DNA of 43,420 nt from the IMG/VR virus record IMGVR_UViG_3300009506_000068, positions 1 through 43,420 of that record; one strand, written 5' to 3'. Made by a program: the position numbers and the translations under genes. How positions within the stretch are numbered: position 1 is the first letter of the stretch; each line of letters opens with the position of its first letter. Below, in pieces: positions 8,311-15,923 of the stretch. The notes under the pieces were generated by a model. It was not told where the DNA came from and did no database searches. It saw only the letters and a list, made by a program, of their open reading frames with translations. This DNA is from a virus.

Positions 8311-10582
8311 ACCTGTAGGGTTCAACATCGAGCTCGAAGATTTGAACGATAGCTTGTTTGCTTGGCAAAAGGCTATCGTACGATGGGCGTTACACCGTGG
8401 CCGTGCGGCATTGTTTGAGGATTGCGGATTGGGTAAGAGTTTACAACAACTCGAATGGGCATCTCAAATCAACAGGATGGTTATCGGTGATGTATTGATC
8501 CTTGCGCCACTTGCGGTTGCCCAGCAAACAAAACGAGAAGCCGACAAGTTTGGAATCACCACTCCGGTAACTGTTTGTAAAAAACAAACAGACGTGCGTC
8601 CCGGAATCAATATTACAAATTACGAAAAACTACATCATTTCAACTGCAATTCTTTTAAGGGGATTGTTCTCGACGAAAGCTCAATCCTAAAATCATTTGA
8701 TGGCAAAACCAGACGACAGCTAACCGATTTCGTGAAAAGAATCCCATACCGGCTTTGTTGCACTGCGACGCCCGCACCTAACGACCTGATTGAGATCACA
8801 AATCATGCCGAATTCCTTGACATCATGAGCGGAAAGGAAATAATCGCTCTGTTTTTCAAACAAGACGGGAACACTACACATAAATGGAGACTCAAAGGTC
8901 ACGCCAAACAAGCCTTTTGGGAGTGGCTTTCCGAGTGGTCGATTGCTATCAGGAAACCGTCCGATATTGGTTACGACGATAATGGGTTTGTATTGCCCCC
9001 GCTAAAAATGCACCAGATTACAACAGATGGAAAACCAAAGGAAGGGTGGTTATTTGTCGATGAAGCGCGGACATTGAAAGAACGCCGTGATGCCCGCAGG
9101 GATTCGCTCGATGACAGAATAAAAGCATGTTCGGATCTCGTGAACAATTCGAAAGAAAAATGGATAGTGTGGTGTGATTTAAATATCGAAAGCGATGCAC
9201 TGACCAAAGCAATACCGGACGCTATCGAAATTCGCGGGAGTCATGACCAGCAATACAAAGAGGACAAATTGCTAGGGTTTATCAATGGTGATTATCGGGT
9301 ATTGGTCACCAAACCGAGCATTGCGGGACATGGAATCAACGCCCAAATATGTTGGAATATGGCATTCGTCGGACTATCCGACTCGTACGAACTAATGTAC
9401 CAGGCGACAAGGCGCTGTTGGCGATACGGACAAAAGCACGAGGTGAATTGCTATGTGATAACTGGAGAATCCGAAGGTGCGGTTGTCCGAAACATCGAAC
9501 GAAAAGAACTTCAAGCAAAAGAAATGTTCGACGAAATTATAAAAAACATGTCCGTCCACGAGCTGAACAAAAAAGCAAAGAGAACTGAAATGACATACAA
9601 AAAAGAAATAGAAAACGGTGAGGACTGGGTATTGTATCTAGGGGATAGTGTCGAAGTGGTCAAAGAAATACCAGACGACATCATAGGTTTATCTGTCTTT
9701 TCGCCGCCATTTCCGGGCATGTACGCCTATACAAATTCGGCGCGTGATATAGGCAACGTCAAATCTATCGATGAGCTTATCAATCATTTCGCTTTCCTCA
9801 TGCAAGACATGCTGCGTATCACCATGCCTGGTAGGTGTTGTGCAATCCATCTGACTCAAGAGCCTGTGTTCAAGGGCAAAGACGGGTATGTCGGTCTGCG
9901 CGATTTTCGTGGCCGAATTATTATCAAAATGGAAGATGCCGGATGGATTTATTATGGTGAAGTTACGATTGATAAAAACCCACAAGTAAAAGCCAGCCGG
10001 ACCAAAGAAAGTACTCTACTTTTCAAGACACTTTCACAAGACTCGTCGAACGTTCGGCCAGCGCTCGCCGATTATCTTTTGATTTTCAAAAAACGCGGTG
10101 ACAACACAGTGCCTATCCCTGCGGGCAGCCACGAGCGATGGAATAAAGGCGGCGGATGGATAACACCGGAAGAGTGGTGTGAGTGGGCATCCCCGGTATG
10201 GTACCGCCAAATGCCGAACGATGGGCGATTCCCTAACTACCCATCTCGGGACCAAGAAACAGACGGCATCCGGGAAACAGACGTATTGCAGGTCAGAAAG
10301 GCTAAAGAGAGCGACGATGAGAAGCACCTTTGTCCCCTACAACTAGGAGTGATCGAACGTGCAATTAAACTATGGAGTGCTCCCGGCGATGTTGTATTTT
10401 CCCCGTTCGCCGGAATCGGGTCCGAAGGATACCAAGCGCTTAGACTTGGCCGACAATTTATCGGTATCGAGTTGAAGGAATCTTACTGGAAGGTTGCTTG
10501 TGAGAATCTTAAACAAGCGATTAGAAATCAGGAAAACGAACAAGTGGATTTATTTGCCAACATCAAAGGAGAAAACCAATGA
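8258..10582 (+). CDS. SNF2 helicase fused to beta-class DNA methyltransferase
   Basis: A 774-residue two-domain protein. Residues about 30-450 are an SNF2-like helicase: Q motif FAWQ (Q37), Walker A GLGKS (K60), DESS (139-142), TAT (169-171) and motif VI QATRRCWRYGQ (from 382). Residues about 455-774 are an amino-methyltransferase. Its catalytic motif IV is SPPF (482-485) and the AdoMet-binding motif I SPFAGIGSEG follows at 715-724. The IV-before-I order is the beta class, and SPPF favours N4-cytosine or N6-adenine methylation. No endonuclease domain is seen. It may modify phage DNA to resist restriction, with the helicase scanning DNA. A second ATG directly follows the first, and GGAAAG lies upstream. 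Confidence 0.9.
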   Translation: MMETNYEKFLKNKRHNVEPVGFNIELEDLNDSLFAWQKAIVRWALHRGRAALFEDCGLGKSLQQLEWASQINRMVIGDVLILAPLAVAQQTKREADKFGITTPVTVCKKQTDVRPGINITNYEKLHHFNCNSFKGIVLDESSILKSFDGKTRRQLTDFVKRIPYRLCCTATPAPNDLIEITNHAEFLDIMSGKEIIALFFKQDGNTTHKWRLKGHAKQAFWEWLSEWSIAIRKPSDIGYDDNGFVLPPLKMHQITTDGKPKEGWLFVDEARTLKERRDARRDSLDDRIKACSDLVNNSKEKWIVWCDLNIESDALTKAIPDAIEIRGSHDQQYKEDKLLGFINGDYRVLVTKPSIAGHGINAQICWNMAFVGLSDSYELMYQATRRCWRYGQKHEVNCYVITGESEGAVVRNIERKELQAKEMFDEIIKNMSVHELNKKAKRTEMTYKKEIENGEDWVLYLGDSVEVVKEIPDDIIGLSVFSPPFPGMYAYTNSARDIGNVKSIDELINHFAFLMQDMLRITMPGRCCAIHLTQEPVFKGKDGYVGLRDFRGRIIIKMEDAGWIYYGEVTIDKNPQVKASRTKESTLLFKTLSQDSSNVRPALADYLLIFKKRGDNTVPIPAGSHERWNKGGGWITPEEWCEWASPVWYRQMPNDGRFPNYPSRDQETDGIRETDVLQVRKAKESDDEKHLCPLQLGVIERAIKLWSAPGDVVFSPFAGIGSEGYQALRLGRQFIGIELKESYWKVACENLKQAIRNQENEQVDLFANIKGENQ

Positions 10583-11220
10583 CAACAAAATTAGATTTCG
10601 TACCGAGTGATTTACTCATCGGCGCATCGAAAAACGCAAACGAACAAATTGCGGAAGTTGATGAGGTTACAGAACTAGTTAATGCTATGAGTATTAACAA
10701 CCAAACCGACCTAGAAAGCGCGGTACAAGTGGCCGCTGTTCTCATGGACGCAAATGACGAATTGGAGGATAAACGAAAAGAATGGACCGCGCCTTTAAAC
10801 GCTGTAGTATCTTCAATCAATGAAGCATTCTCACCAGTGCTCGAAAAAATATCAAGCGCAACCAAAGCCATAAAGCAAAAAATCAACAAAGCTGTAAAAG
10901 ATGCCGATGATGAAGGAAATCAATTGCTAGAACAAGTGGCCAATGCTACACCGGAGCAAAGAGAATTAATTTTAAAACGCGTTGAGGAGATCTCGTTCGA
11001 AAAAACAAAAGGACTTTCGTTCAGACACAACACATCTCCTAAAATTACCGATGAAACAAAACTTATCGATTGGGCGATTGAAAAAGGCATGCATCAATTA
11101 TTAAGTGTGAATATGAAAGCACTAAAAGGGATGCTTGGTAATTTCGAAAAAGCACCAGAAATACCTGGTGTAAAAATTTCGGAAACAAAGCAAGTTATTA
11201 TTACCAGATCGCGAGTTTAA
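10579..11220 (+). CDS. Coiled-coil replication-region protein with IPGV tail
   Basis: A 213-residue protein. The long N-terminal part (about residues 20-150) is a charged coiled coil containing DDELEDKRKEWTAPLNAVVS. The C-terminal part has GLSFRHNTSPKITDE, VNMKALKGML and EIPGVKI, a layout shared by phage proteins found near recombination and replication genes and usually of unknown function. The start overlaps the previous stop (ATGA), with AAAGGAG upstream. A role beside the polymerase and resolvase is likely, but the activity is not known. Confidence 0.6.
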   Translation: MTTKLDFVPSDLLIGASKNANEQIAEVDEVTELVNAMSINNQTDLESAVQVAAVLMDANDELEDKRKEWTAPLNAVVSSINEAFSPVLEKISSATKAIKQKINKAVKDADDEGNQLLEQVANATPEQRELILKRVEEISFEKTKGLSFRHNTSPKITDETKLIDWAIEKGMHQLLSVNMKALKGMLGNFEKAPEIPGVKISETKQVIITRSRV

Positions 11221-11222
11221 AA

Positions 11223-11687
11223 ATGAAACGATTACTCGCAATAGACCCCGGTAAAACATCAGGCTTCGCTTTGTTTGAAGATGGTCAACTGGTTTGTGCT
11301 TGGGAAGAAAAACACAAATCATTCAAAACAAATTCGGTAGCTTTGGAGTTTATTAAACGTCAAAAAAAGTATCCTACAATTTTCAGTCTAGTTATAGAAT
11401 ATCCTCAAATTTATCCCATAAAAAGTTGGAAAGGTGACCCAAACGACTTGATTTTGGTAGGTACTTATGTCGGTTTTTTTATCGGTGTATTTATTACGTA
11501 CTGGATATTATTTCTAGATCAAATAAATACTCCAAAAGCGCGTGATTGGAAAGGGCAAACACCAAAGCAGATTATGAATGAACGCACATTGGAAAAATTA
11601 TCACATGTGGAATCGGCTTGTATTAAAAAGAAATCGACACATGTACTAGATGCTATCGGCTTAGGGCTTTGGAAACTCGGTAGATGA
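11223..11687 (+). CDS. RuvC-like Holliday junction resolvase
   Basis: A 154-residue protein with an RNase H-like core: D8 in AIDPGKTSGFAL, E59 in LVIEYPQIYP, and H140/D143 in HVLDAIGLGL. This matches the acidic active site of RuvC-type resolvases, slightly shorter than bacterial RuvC. It probably cuts branched DNA intermediates before packaging. A hydrophobic stretch GTYVGFFIGVFITYWILF (about 80-97) is unusually long, but fits a buried beta strand and helix. It follows the coiled-coil gene by two bases. Confidence 0.8.
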   Translation: MKRLLAIDPGKTSGFALFEDGQLVCAWEEKHKSFKTNSVALEFIKRQKKYPTIFSLVIEYPQIYPIKSWKGDPNDLILVGTYVGFFIGVFITYWILFLDQINTPKARDWKGQTPKQIMNERTLEKLSHVESACIKKKSTHVLDAIGLGLWKLGR

Positions 11688-11974
11688 CGAGACATCCGGA
11701 CAAAGTAGGTCAATGTGAAGAGTGTTGGAGAACAACAATGTTAACTTGGTGCCGTGTTGATGAGGAAAAAGGTCATCAATACTTGTGTCGTTTTTGTTTA
11801 TTATCTGATGAAGTTTTAAAAGTGGAAGATCAAATTCAACAGCGCGGCGCGTTAGCTGACGCAGAAATTTGGAGTTACGGCAATGTCGGGAGCCAAGAAG
11901 CGAAAAAAACTAGAGCGGTATCGTCTACCCCCAGAAAGAAAAGGGATAACAAGAAAAACGACAATCGGCAGTAA
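11684..11974 (+). CDS. Small zinc-finger protein
   Basis: A 96-residue protein starting inside the resolvase stop. Two cysteine pairs, CEEC near residue 11 and CRFC near residue 35, form a probable zinc ribbon. The last third is basic and low-complexity, and it overlaps the next gene by 92 bases, so its sequence there may be constrained by the other frame. No family is recognised. Confidence 0.55.
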   Translation: MTRHPDKVGQCEECWRTTMLTWCRVDEEKGHQYLCRFCLLSDEVLKVEDQIQQRGALADAEIWSYGNVGSQEAKKTRAVSSTPRKKRDNKKNDNRQ

Positions 11975-12278
11975 AGATGTTTATTGGACACCAAACGAAT
12001 ATGATGATGGGCAATTAGGAGAAATTTTTATTAGTATTGGTAAAGAGGGTTCGCAGTTACGTGTTTATGATTGTATAGCAACAATGATCTCCATCAATTT
12101 ACAGTATGGTATACCACTCGGCATACTTATCGAAAAGATGCGAGATCAACAAATGGAACCTTCCGGAATAACAAGTGACCCGGATGTGCCAATAGCTAAA
12201 TCGGTTATGGATTATATTGGCCGAAAATTAGATCTTATGTATGATTTTAATGGCTATCGACGAAAGGGAAATAAATGA
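11883..12278 (+). CDS. Standalone NrdJ C-terminal (TSCPD-like) protein
   Basis: A 131-residue protein that looks like the tail of class II (adenosylcobalamin-dependent) ribonucleotide reductase, NrdJ. The matching parts are GEIFISIGKEGSQLRV, ISINLQYGIPL, QQMEPSGITSDPD and KSVMDYIGRKLDLMY. Only this C-terminal TSCPD-type region is present; there is no catalytic barrel with radical-site cysteines in the window. It may regulate or complement a host reductase, or bind nucleic acid. A GGAG site eight bases before the ATG supports the start despite the 92-base overlap with the preceding gene. Confidence 0.75.
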   Translation: MSGAKKRKKLERYRLPPERKGITRKTTIGSKDVYWTPNEYDDGQLGEIFISIGKEGSQLRVYDCIATMISINLQYGIPLGILIEKMRDQQMEPSGITSDPDVPIAKSVMDYIGRKLDLMYDFNGYRRKGNK

Positions 12279-12775
12279 GACAGATAATGGTAATTTTTTG
12301 TACTTTGTTTTTTATTAGTACAGTAGCATTTGCTGACGCAAAGAGTGTTGCAACGAAAGAAGTAACACAGTACATTAAGTATTGGTCAAAAAAACTTCAT
12401 CCAAGACATCGTAGACGCGCCTTACACTTTGTTAAACCAATCGTACATTGGTCACTTAATTATGGCGTTGATCCACTTCTTGTAGTTTCTACGATGGACG
12501 TGGAAAGCTCTTTCTATCCAAACGCACGTGGACCAAACGGCGAAGTGGGGTTGATGCAACTACATAGTAAAGAGTCTAAAGCACGTTTTAAAATCTGGAT
12601 ACCGGCTCAAAATATTAGAGCCGGTACTAAATGGCTAAAACGCGGCCTTGATACATGCGGCTCAGTACGTGGTGCAATTGCTTTTTATAATCCGGGTAAG
12701 TGTAATATAGTTTGGCCAGGACTTAAAAAAAGACTCCGACTATATCAAAAAGCAGTAAAGATGTTCAGGAAGTAA
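12275..12775 (+). CDS. Secreted SLT-type lytic transglycosylase (endolysin)
   Basis: A 166-residue protein with an N-terminal signal sequence (hydrophobic MVIFCTLFFISTVAFA, cleavage likely after AFA). An SLT (soluble lytic transglycosylase) domain follows. The catalytic glutamate is E77 in MDVESSF, followed by GEVGLMQL and AIAFYNPG, as in goose-type/SLT lysozymes. It should cleave the glycan backbone of peptidoglycan. The signal peptide implies Sec export, so a holin would be needed for timing rather than for passage. It opens the lysis/membrane cluster, overlapping the TSCPD-like gene by ATGA. Confidence 0.85.
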   Translation: MRQIMVIFCTLFFISTVAFADAKSVATKEVTQYIKYWSKKLHPRHRRRALHFVKPIVHWSLNYGVDPLLVVSTMDVESSFYPNARGPNGEVGLMQLHSKESKARFKIWIPAQNIRAGTKWLKRGLDTCGSVRGAIAFYNPGKCNIVWPGLKKRLRLYQKAVKMFRK

Positions 12776-12796
12776 CACCAAAGAAAGGAAATCACT

Positions 12797-13483
12797 ATGG
12801 GAAAAGTACCATTCAATGCGAGAAGAAGTGATGTTTTATGGATAGATCCCGATGAGCTCATACTTATCGTAGACAAAGAACATCCACTTTATGATCCACG
12901 CGTTAAACTACCAGTAAATGAAAATCTCGTTACAAACGTTCTGTTTCAAATGCAGGGTATTTTAGAACCGATCTTGATTGCAAAAACGGATGAAGGAAAG
13001 GCGGTTGTTGTTGATGGACGTCAACGAACAAAAGCTTTACGCGTAGCTAATGAACGCCTTAAAGAGCAAGGTGTACAACCACTTCAAATGCCTTGTATCC
13101 TCAAACGCGGTAAAGGCAATGACCTTTATTCGATGGGTGTGTCTACGAACGAACATCGCCGACAAGATACACCAAAAGAAAAAGCAAAAAAGGTTGGTGT
13201 GCTCCGAAATCAAGGTTATTCGAGTGCACATTGCGCCGAAATTTTTGGAGTATCGGTGCAAACAATCCAGCGCTGGGAAGGTTTGTTAAGCCCAAAAGAC
13301 ACCGGTGAAAAAAAAGAAGAAAAAAAGAAAAACACACGTCAACGTATGCGTTCTCGTAAAGAGGTTGTTGAACAGTTAGAAAAATTCAAAAAACTAGTGT
13401 CTAAAAATAGCGTAGAGGAGATTCAGAAAGTTAGTGGAATTTCTATGCTTGAATGGGTTTTGAAAGAAGACGAACATGACTAA
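12797..13483 (+). CDS. ParB-like nuclease-domain protein with HTH
   Basis: A 228-residue protein. The N-terminal ParB/Sulfiredoxin-like domain contains VVVDGRQRTKALR (the G-x-R-R-type box) and the STNEHRRQ segment. A helix-turn-helix follows (YSSAHCAEIFGVSVQTIQRW), then a lysine-rich linker and a short C-terminal helix. Phage ParB-like proteins may bind DNA, regulate transcription or act as nucleases. No ParA partner is seen. It lies just after the endolysin gene, with AAGGAAA upstream. Confidence 0.8.
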   Translation: MGKVPFNARRSDVLWIDPDELILIVDKEHPLYDPRVKLPVNENLVTNVLFQMQGILEPILIAKTDEGKAVVVDGRQRTKALRVANERLKEQGVQPLQMPCILKRGKGNDLYSMGVSTNEHRRQDTPKEKAKKVGVLRNQGYSSAHCAEIFGVSVQTIQRWEGLLSPKDTGEKKEEKKKNTRQRMRSRKEVVEQLEKFKKLVSKNSVEEIQKVSGISMLEWVLKEDEHD

Positions 13484-13736
13484 AGTCGAACTAATTACAA
13501 AAATCAGCCTTGCTGCGTTAGTGCTCGGGCTTGTCGCGTTAGGAACATCGCTCGGTTATTATATTGGGTCAGAAAAAAGAACTGTCAGAATTGTTGATAC
13601 TTTACGTTGTGAAATAGACAGAGAAGATGTGCGCGTATGTGAAGAAAGGCGACTTAAAAATATTCATGAACTACAAACCTGTCAAGAACACTTGTTAAAA
13701 TACCGAGTACAAAACGCTTTAGAGCTTAAACGATGA
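13476..13736 (+). CDS. Single-TM, Cys-containing coiled-coil protein
   Basis: An 86-residue protein with one N-terminal membrane segment (about residues 10-30, ISLAALVLGLVALGTSLGYY). A periplasmic helix with three cysteines follows (about 45, 55 and 69). The shape resembles an inner-membrane spanin (i-spanin, Rz-like), but it is short and other small membrane proteins look the same. It overlaps the ParB-like gene and the next gene by a few bases. Confidence 0.55.
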   Translation: MTKVELITKISLAALVLGLVALGTSLGYYIGSEKRTVRIVDTLRCEIDREDVRVCEERRLKNIHELQTCQEHLLKYRVQNALELKR

Positions 13737-13957
13737 TTATATTAGCATTAAACGACGGCTGGTGTGAAACATGCGGCCAGCTTATTTCTAAAGGTGAAAA
13801 AATACTCTGGTTGTCAGACATGGGAGCCAGACATCTAGACTGTAGGAGGTCTAACAATGGAAAAGAAATGGTACCAATCAAAAAAGTTCATCGCATTTTT
13901 GATAACAGAAACAGTGCTAGCCGGTCTAGCATCACTCGCGATGGTGGCGTTGATTAA
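13733..13957 (+). CDS. Small zinc-finger protein, overlapping
   Basis: A 74-residue protein. Its first 45 residues look like a finger: C11-x2-C14, then GEKILWLSDMGARHLDC (H-x2-C), a C-x-x-C...H-x-x-C layout found in several small phage proteins. The C-terminal part overlaps the holin-like gene by 101 bases and looks unconstrained. The gene is real mainly on the strength of the first half and the ATGA overlap with the preceding gene. Confidence 0.5.
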   Translation: MIILALNDGWCETCGQLISKGEKILWLSDMGARHLDCRRSNNGKEMVPIKKVHRIFDNRNSASRSSITRDGGVD

Positions 13958-14159
13958 GCAACCATCATTAGGCTGGCCAATGGCCACGGTATTAATCACA
14001 CTAGTTGTGTCTATTCCATCGGTAGCTATGGTATTTAACGGATACCAAGCGGCTTTGGATAAATACCTGCGTGGGATGCACCTTGAAAAACTACCGCAAA
14101 TGGTAGCAGATCCATTTTCAAATGTGCTGAAAAAGGAGCCAGAACAATGTGGGGATTAA
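13857..14159 (+). CDS. Holin-like two-TM protein
   Basis: A 100-residue protein with a basic N-terminus and two hydrophobic segments (about residues 12-33 and 42-62), a class II holin-like layout, and a charged C-terminal tail. An almost perfect AGGAGGT ribosome site seven bases before the ATG strongly supports the start, despite overlap with the upstream frame. Position between the endolysin and the spanin-like genes fits a holin that triggers lysis, but no sequence family was recognised. Confidence 0.6.
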   Translation: MEKKWYQSKKFIAFLITETVLAGLASLAMVALIKQPSLGWPMATVLITLVVSIPSVAMVFNGYQAALDKYLRGMHLEKLPQMVADPFSNVLKKEPEQCGD

Positions 14160-14620
14160 TTCAAAATCTCGGTTTTTATGCGAGCGCTACCGGTAGTTTT
14201 TTAAAACGATACTGGTCATTAATTGCCGCTGTATTATTAATTATTGGTATCGTTGTATTTGAAGTTGTTGTGCGTGGATGTTCTGAACCGGAATCATTAC
14301 CCGAAGCCACGGACTTTTCACAACAACTCATTATGGAGCAATTAGAAGCCGACCGCGTAGAAGCACAACAAAGAATCGAAGCTTTAGAACAAGAAATTCA
14401 AACCATCCACGAACGTCTTGATTATGTCGACGTGGAAATACAAAATAACGTAACAAATAGAAAGGTCACCCATGCGAAACTTAAAAAAGCCGTCAGTATT
14501 TCTGATATTGATGCTATCATGCAGTCTGAGTTTAGCAAACACGCTACCAAAACCAAATCTGATGGACACAATACCGGAATTGATAATTCCACCGAAGGGA
14601 TTAGTGCTAACCCCTATTGA
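14147..14620 (+). CDS. Inner-membrane coiled-coil (i-spanin-like) protein
   Basis: A 157-residue protein: one membrane segment (about residues 25-43, LIAAVLLIIGIVVFEVVV), then a long helical coiled coil (about residues 55-125, QLEADRVEAQQRIEALEQE), then a flexible tail. This is the layout of Rz-type inner-membrane spanins. Its last 149 bases overlap the next gene in another frame, as Rz/Rz1 genes do. The candidate outer-membrane partner is either that gene or the lipoprotein at 15537. Confidence 0.55.
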   Translation: MWGLIQNLGFYASATGSFLKRYWSLIAAVLLIIGIVVFEVVVRGCSEPESLPEATDFSQQLIMEQLEADRVEAQQRIEALEQEIQTIHERLDYVDVEIQNNVTNRKVTHAKLKKAVSISDIDAIMQSEFSKHATKTKSDGHNTGIDNSTEGISANPY

Positions 14621-15005
14621 TACGAACGGTAAACCGACACTGTTCGCACCAAAGCAGGAATACAAACTATTCACACGCGATGAATGGCTTGTTCATGCCG
14701 ACTTGGAAACAGATTATCTATCATTACGAGACCTTGGTTTACAATTTAATTTAAAATTAGAATTACATAAAAAGGAGATTTCTAAACTACAAGAAAAAAA
14801 CGAAATCTATAAGGAGGAAGTTGAAAAGGGAGACCGCGCTTTGAATCAAATGTCTAAATTGTTAGACACTGAACAAGAAGCGCGTAAAAAAGAAAGCGGA
14901 CGACAACGCAACGCAATTCTAATACTAGCCGGGACAACGCTGGTTGGAATAATTGCCGCCGCAATTTTTGGAGGTTGTTATGCAGCACAAAAAGCCAAAG
15001 ATTAG
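14472..15005 (+). CDS. Exported coiled-coil protein with C-terminal TM
   Basis: A 177-residue protein: a signal peptide (LKKPSVFLILMLSCSLSLA, SPI cleavage after SLSLA likely), a proline-rich stretch (residues 25-60), a coiled coil (about 85-145) and a C-terminal membrane segment (AILILAGTTLVGIIAAAIF). Exported N-terminus plus C-terminal anchor with a coiled coil between resembles the layout of unimolecular spanins. The MLSC sequence is only a poor lipobox. AAAGG precedes the ATG. It starts inside the upstream spanin-like gene. Confidence 0.55.
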   Translation: MRNLKKPSVFLILMLSCSLSLANTLPKPNLMDTIPELIIPPKGLVLTPIDTNGKPTLFAPKQEYKLFTRDEWLVHADLETDYLSLRDLGLQFNLKLELHKKEISKLQEKNEIYKEEVEKGDRALNQMSKLLDTEQEARKKESGRQRNAILILAGTTLVGIIAAAIFGGCYAAQKAKD

Positions 15006-15561
15006 TTCGGAACTCGTGACTATGTTTTGGGATTGGATGACCCGGCGATATGAAACAAAAGTTATCCAAAAAGATAAATCGTGGGTAATGAAAGTATGTG
15101 CATGGTTCCTCAATGCTTTTCATTTAATGGATAAAGATAGATTTTTGAATCAGTATGTTACAACGTTGAATAAACGGATTTACTGCCCATTTAAACCAGG
15201 CATTGATACCAGTTTTTCATTGGCTGGCCAAATTTATGGGTGTGTGCACGAACACCGGCACGTTACCCAGTGGAATTTTTGGTTTCCTTTTTTATATTTG
15301 TTTTCGCAAAAGAAAAGGTTAGCGTTCGAAGTACAAGGATTTATTTGCACATTGGAGATCTATTATTGGATTTTTAGAAGGACATTATCCGTGAACACCA
15401 TCATTAAAAGATTACGCGAAGACTATCATTGCACAAATAAGAAACAGTTGGCGAAAGCAAAAAGACGTTTAGAGGGCGCGAATATTATGCTAGAGCAAGG
15501 CATTTTTATTAATAACATTTCGCGCGAAGCTATCCAATGGCTAGAAAAACATACATCATAA
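14980..15561 (+). CDS. HExxH metallopeptidase-like protein
   Basis: A 193-residue protein. ATG 14980 is preferred over the TTG at 14953 because GGAGG lies five bases before it. H90-E91-x2-H94 is followed by Q and, 23 residues after H94, by E117 in AFEVQ. That is the ligand spacing of zinc gluzincin peptidases. The region around it (CVHEHRHVTQ and FLYLFSQKKRLAFEVQ) is compact and hydrophobic. No signal peptide is visible, so it acts in the cytoplasm or is released at lysis. It is set inside the lysis cluster; a cell-wall or host-protein peptidase are both possible. Confidence 0.6.
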   Translation: MQHKKPKISSELVTMFWDWMTRRYETKVIQKDKSWVMKVCAWFLNAFHLMDKDRFLNQYVTTLNKRIYCPFKPGIDTSFSLAGQIYGCVHEHRHVTQWNFWFPFLYLFSQKKRLAFEVQGFICTLEIYYWIFRRTLSVNTIIKRLREDYHCTNKKQLAKAKRRLEGANIMLEQGIFINNISREAIQWLEKHTS

Positions 15562-15923
15562 GTATTACTTTTGTTCTAGTTAGTTGTGGTTTGTTATCAC
15601 CTAAGACTATTGTTGTGAAAAAAGACGAGCATATTGATGCTCAAACAAAATCTTGTTTGTGGTTTGCTCATAAGTGCCTTGATTTGGAATATGCTATAGA
15701 AGACATGGAACTATCACAAGCCGATCTTGGGCTTATGATAGAAAACGATTTAGCATGCTGGGAAGAATGGCAGAATTCCGGATGTGCTGTTCTTCTTGAA
15801 GAATTACCCACAAAAACTAAAATAGAAATCCCAAAAGAACAAGTACGTAAAATAGAAATCCCACAAACTTTAACACCTATTAAATTACCAAAAAATCCAT
15901 ATGGAAAGGAGAAAAAGAAATGA
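15537..15923 (+). CDS. Outer-membrane lipoprotein, o-spanin candidate
   Basis: A 128-residue lipoprotein. The lipobox is L14-V15-S16-C17 at the end of a hydrophobic signal (IISITFVLVSC). The mature part holds a helical, cysteine-containing region and a C-terminal proline-rich tail with two KIEIP copies. A lipoprotein with a proline-rich region beside membrane coiled-coil genes is what an o-spanin (Rz1-like) would look like. It overlaps the HExxH gene by 25 bases and the caspase-like gene by four. Confidence 0.6.
   Translation: MARKTYIISITFVLVSCGLLSPKTIVVKKDEHIDAQTKSCLWFAHKCLDLEYAIEDMELSQADLGLMIENDLACWEEWQNSGCAVLLEELPTKTKIEIPKEQVRKIEIPQTLTPIKLPKNPYGKEKKK

Noticed and set aside
14472-14560. 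Lipobox MLSC in the exported coiled-coil protein
   Set aside because: The -3 and -2 residues (M, L) fit poorly; a normal signal peptidase I site after SLSLA is more likely.
14953-14979. Earlier TTG start for the HExxH gene
   Set aside because: GGAGG five bases before ATG 14980 fits far better, and the extension lies within the upstream membrane protein.
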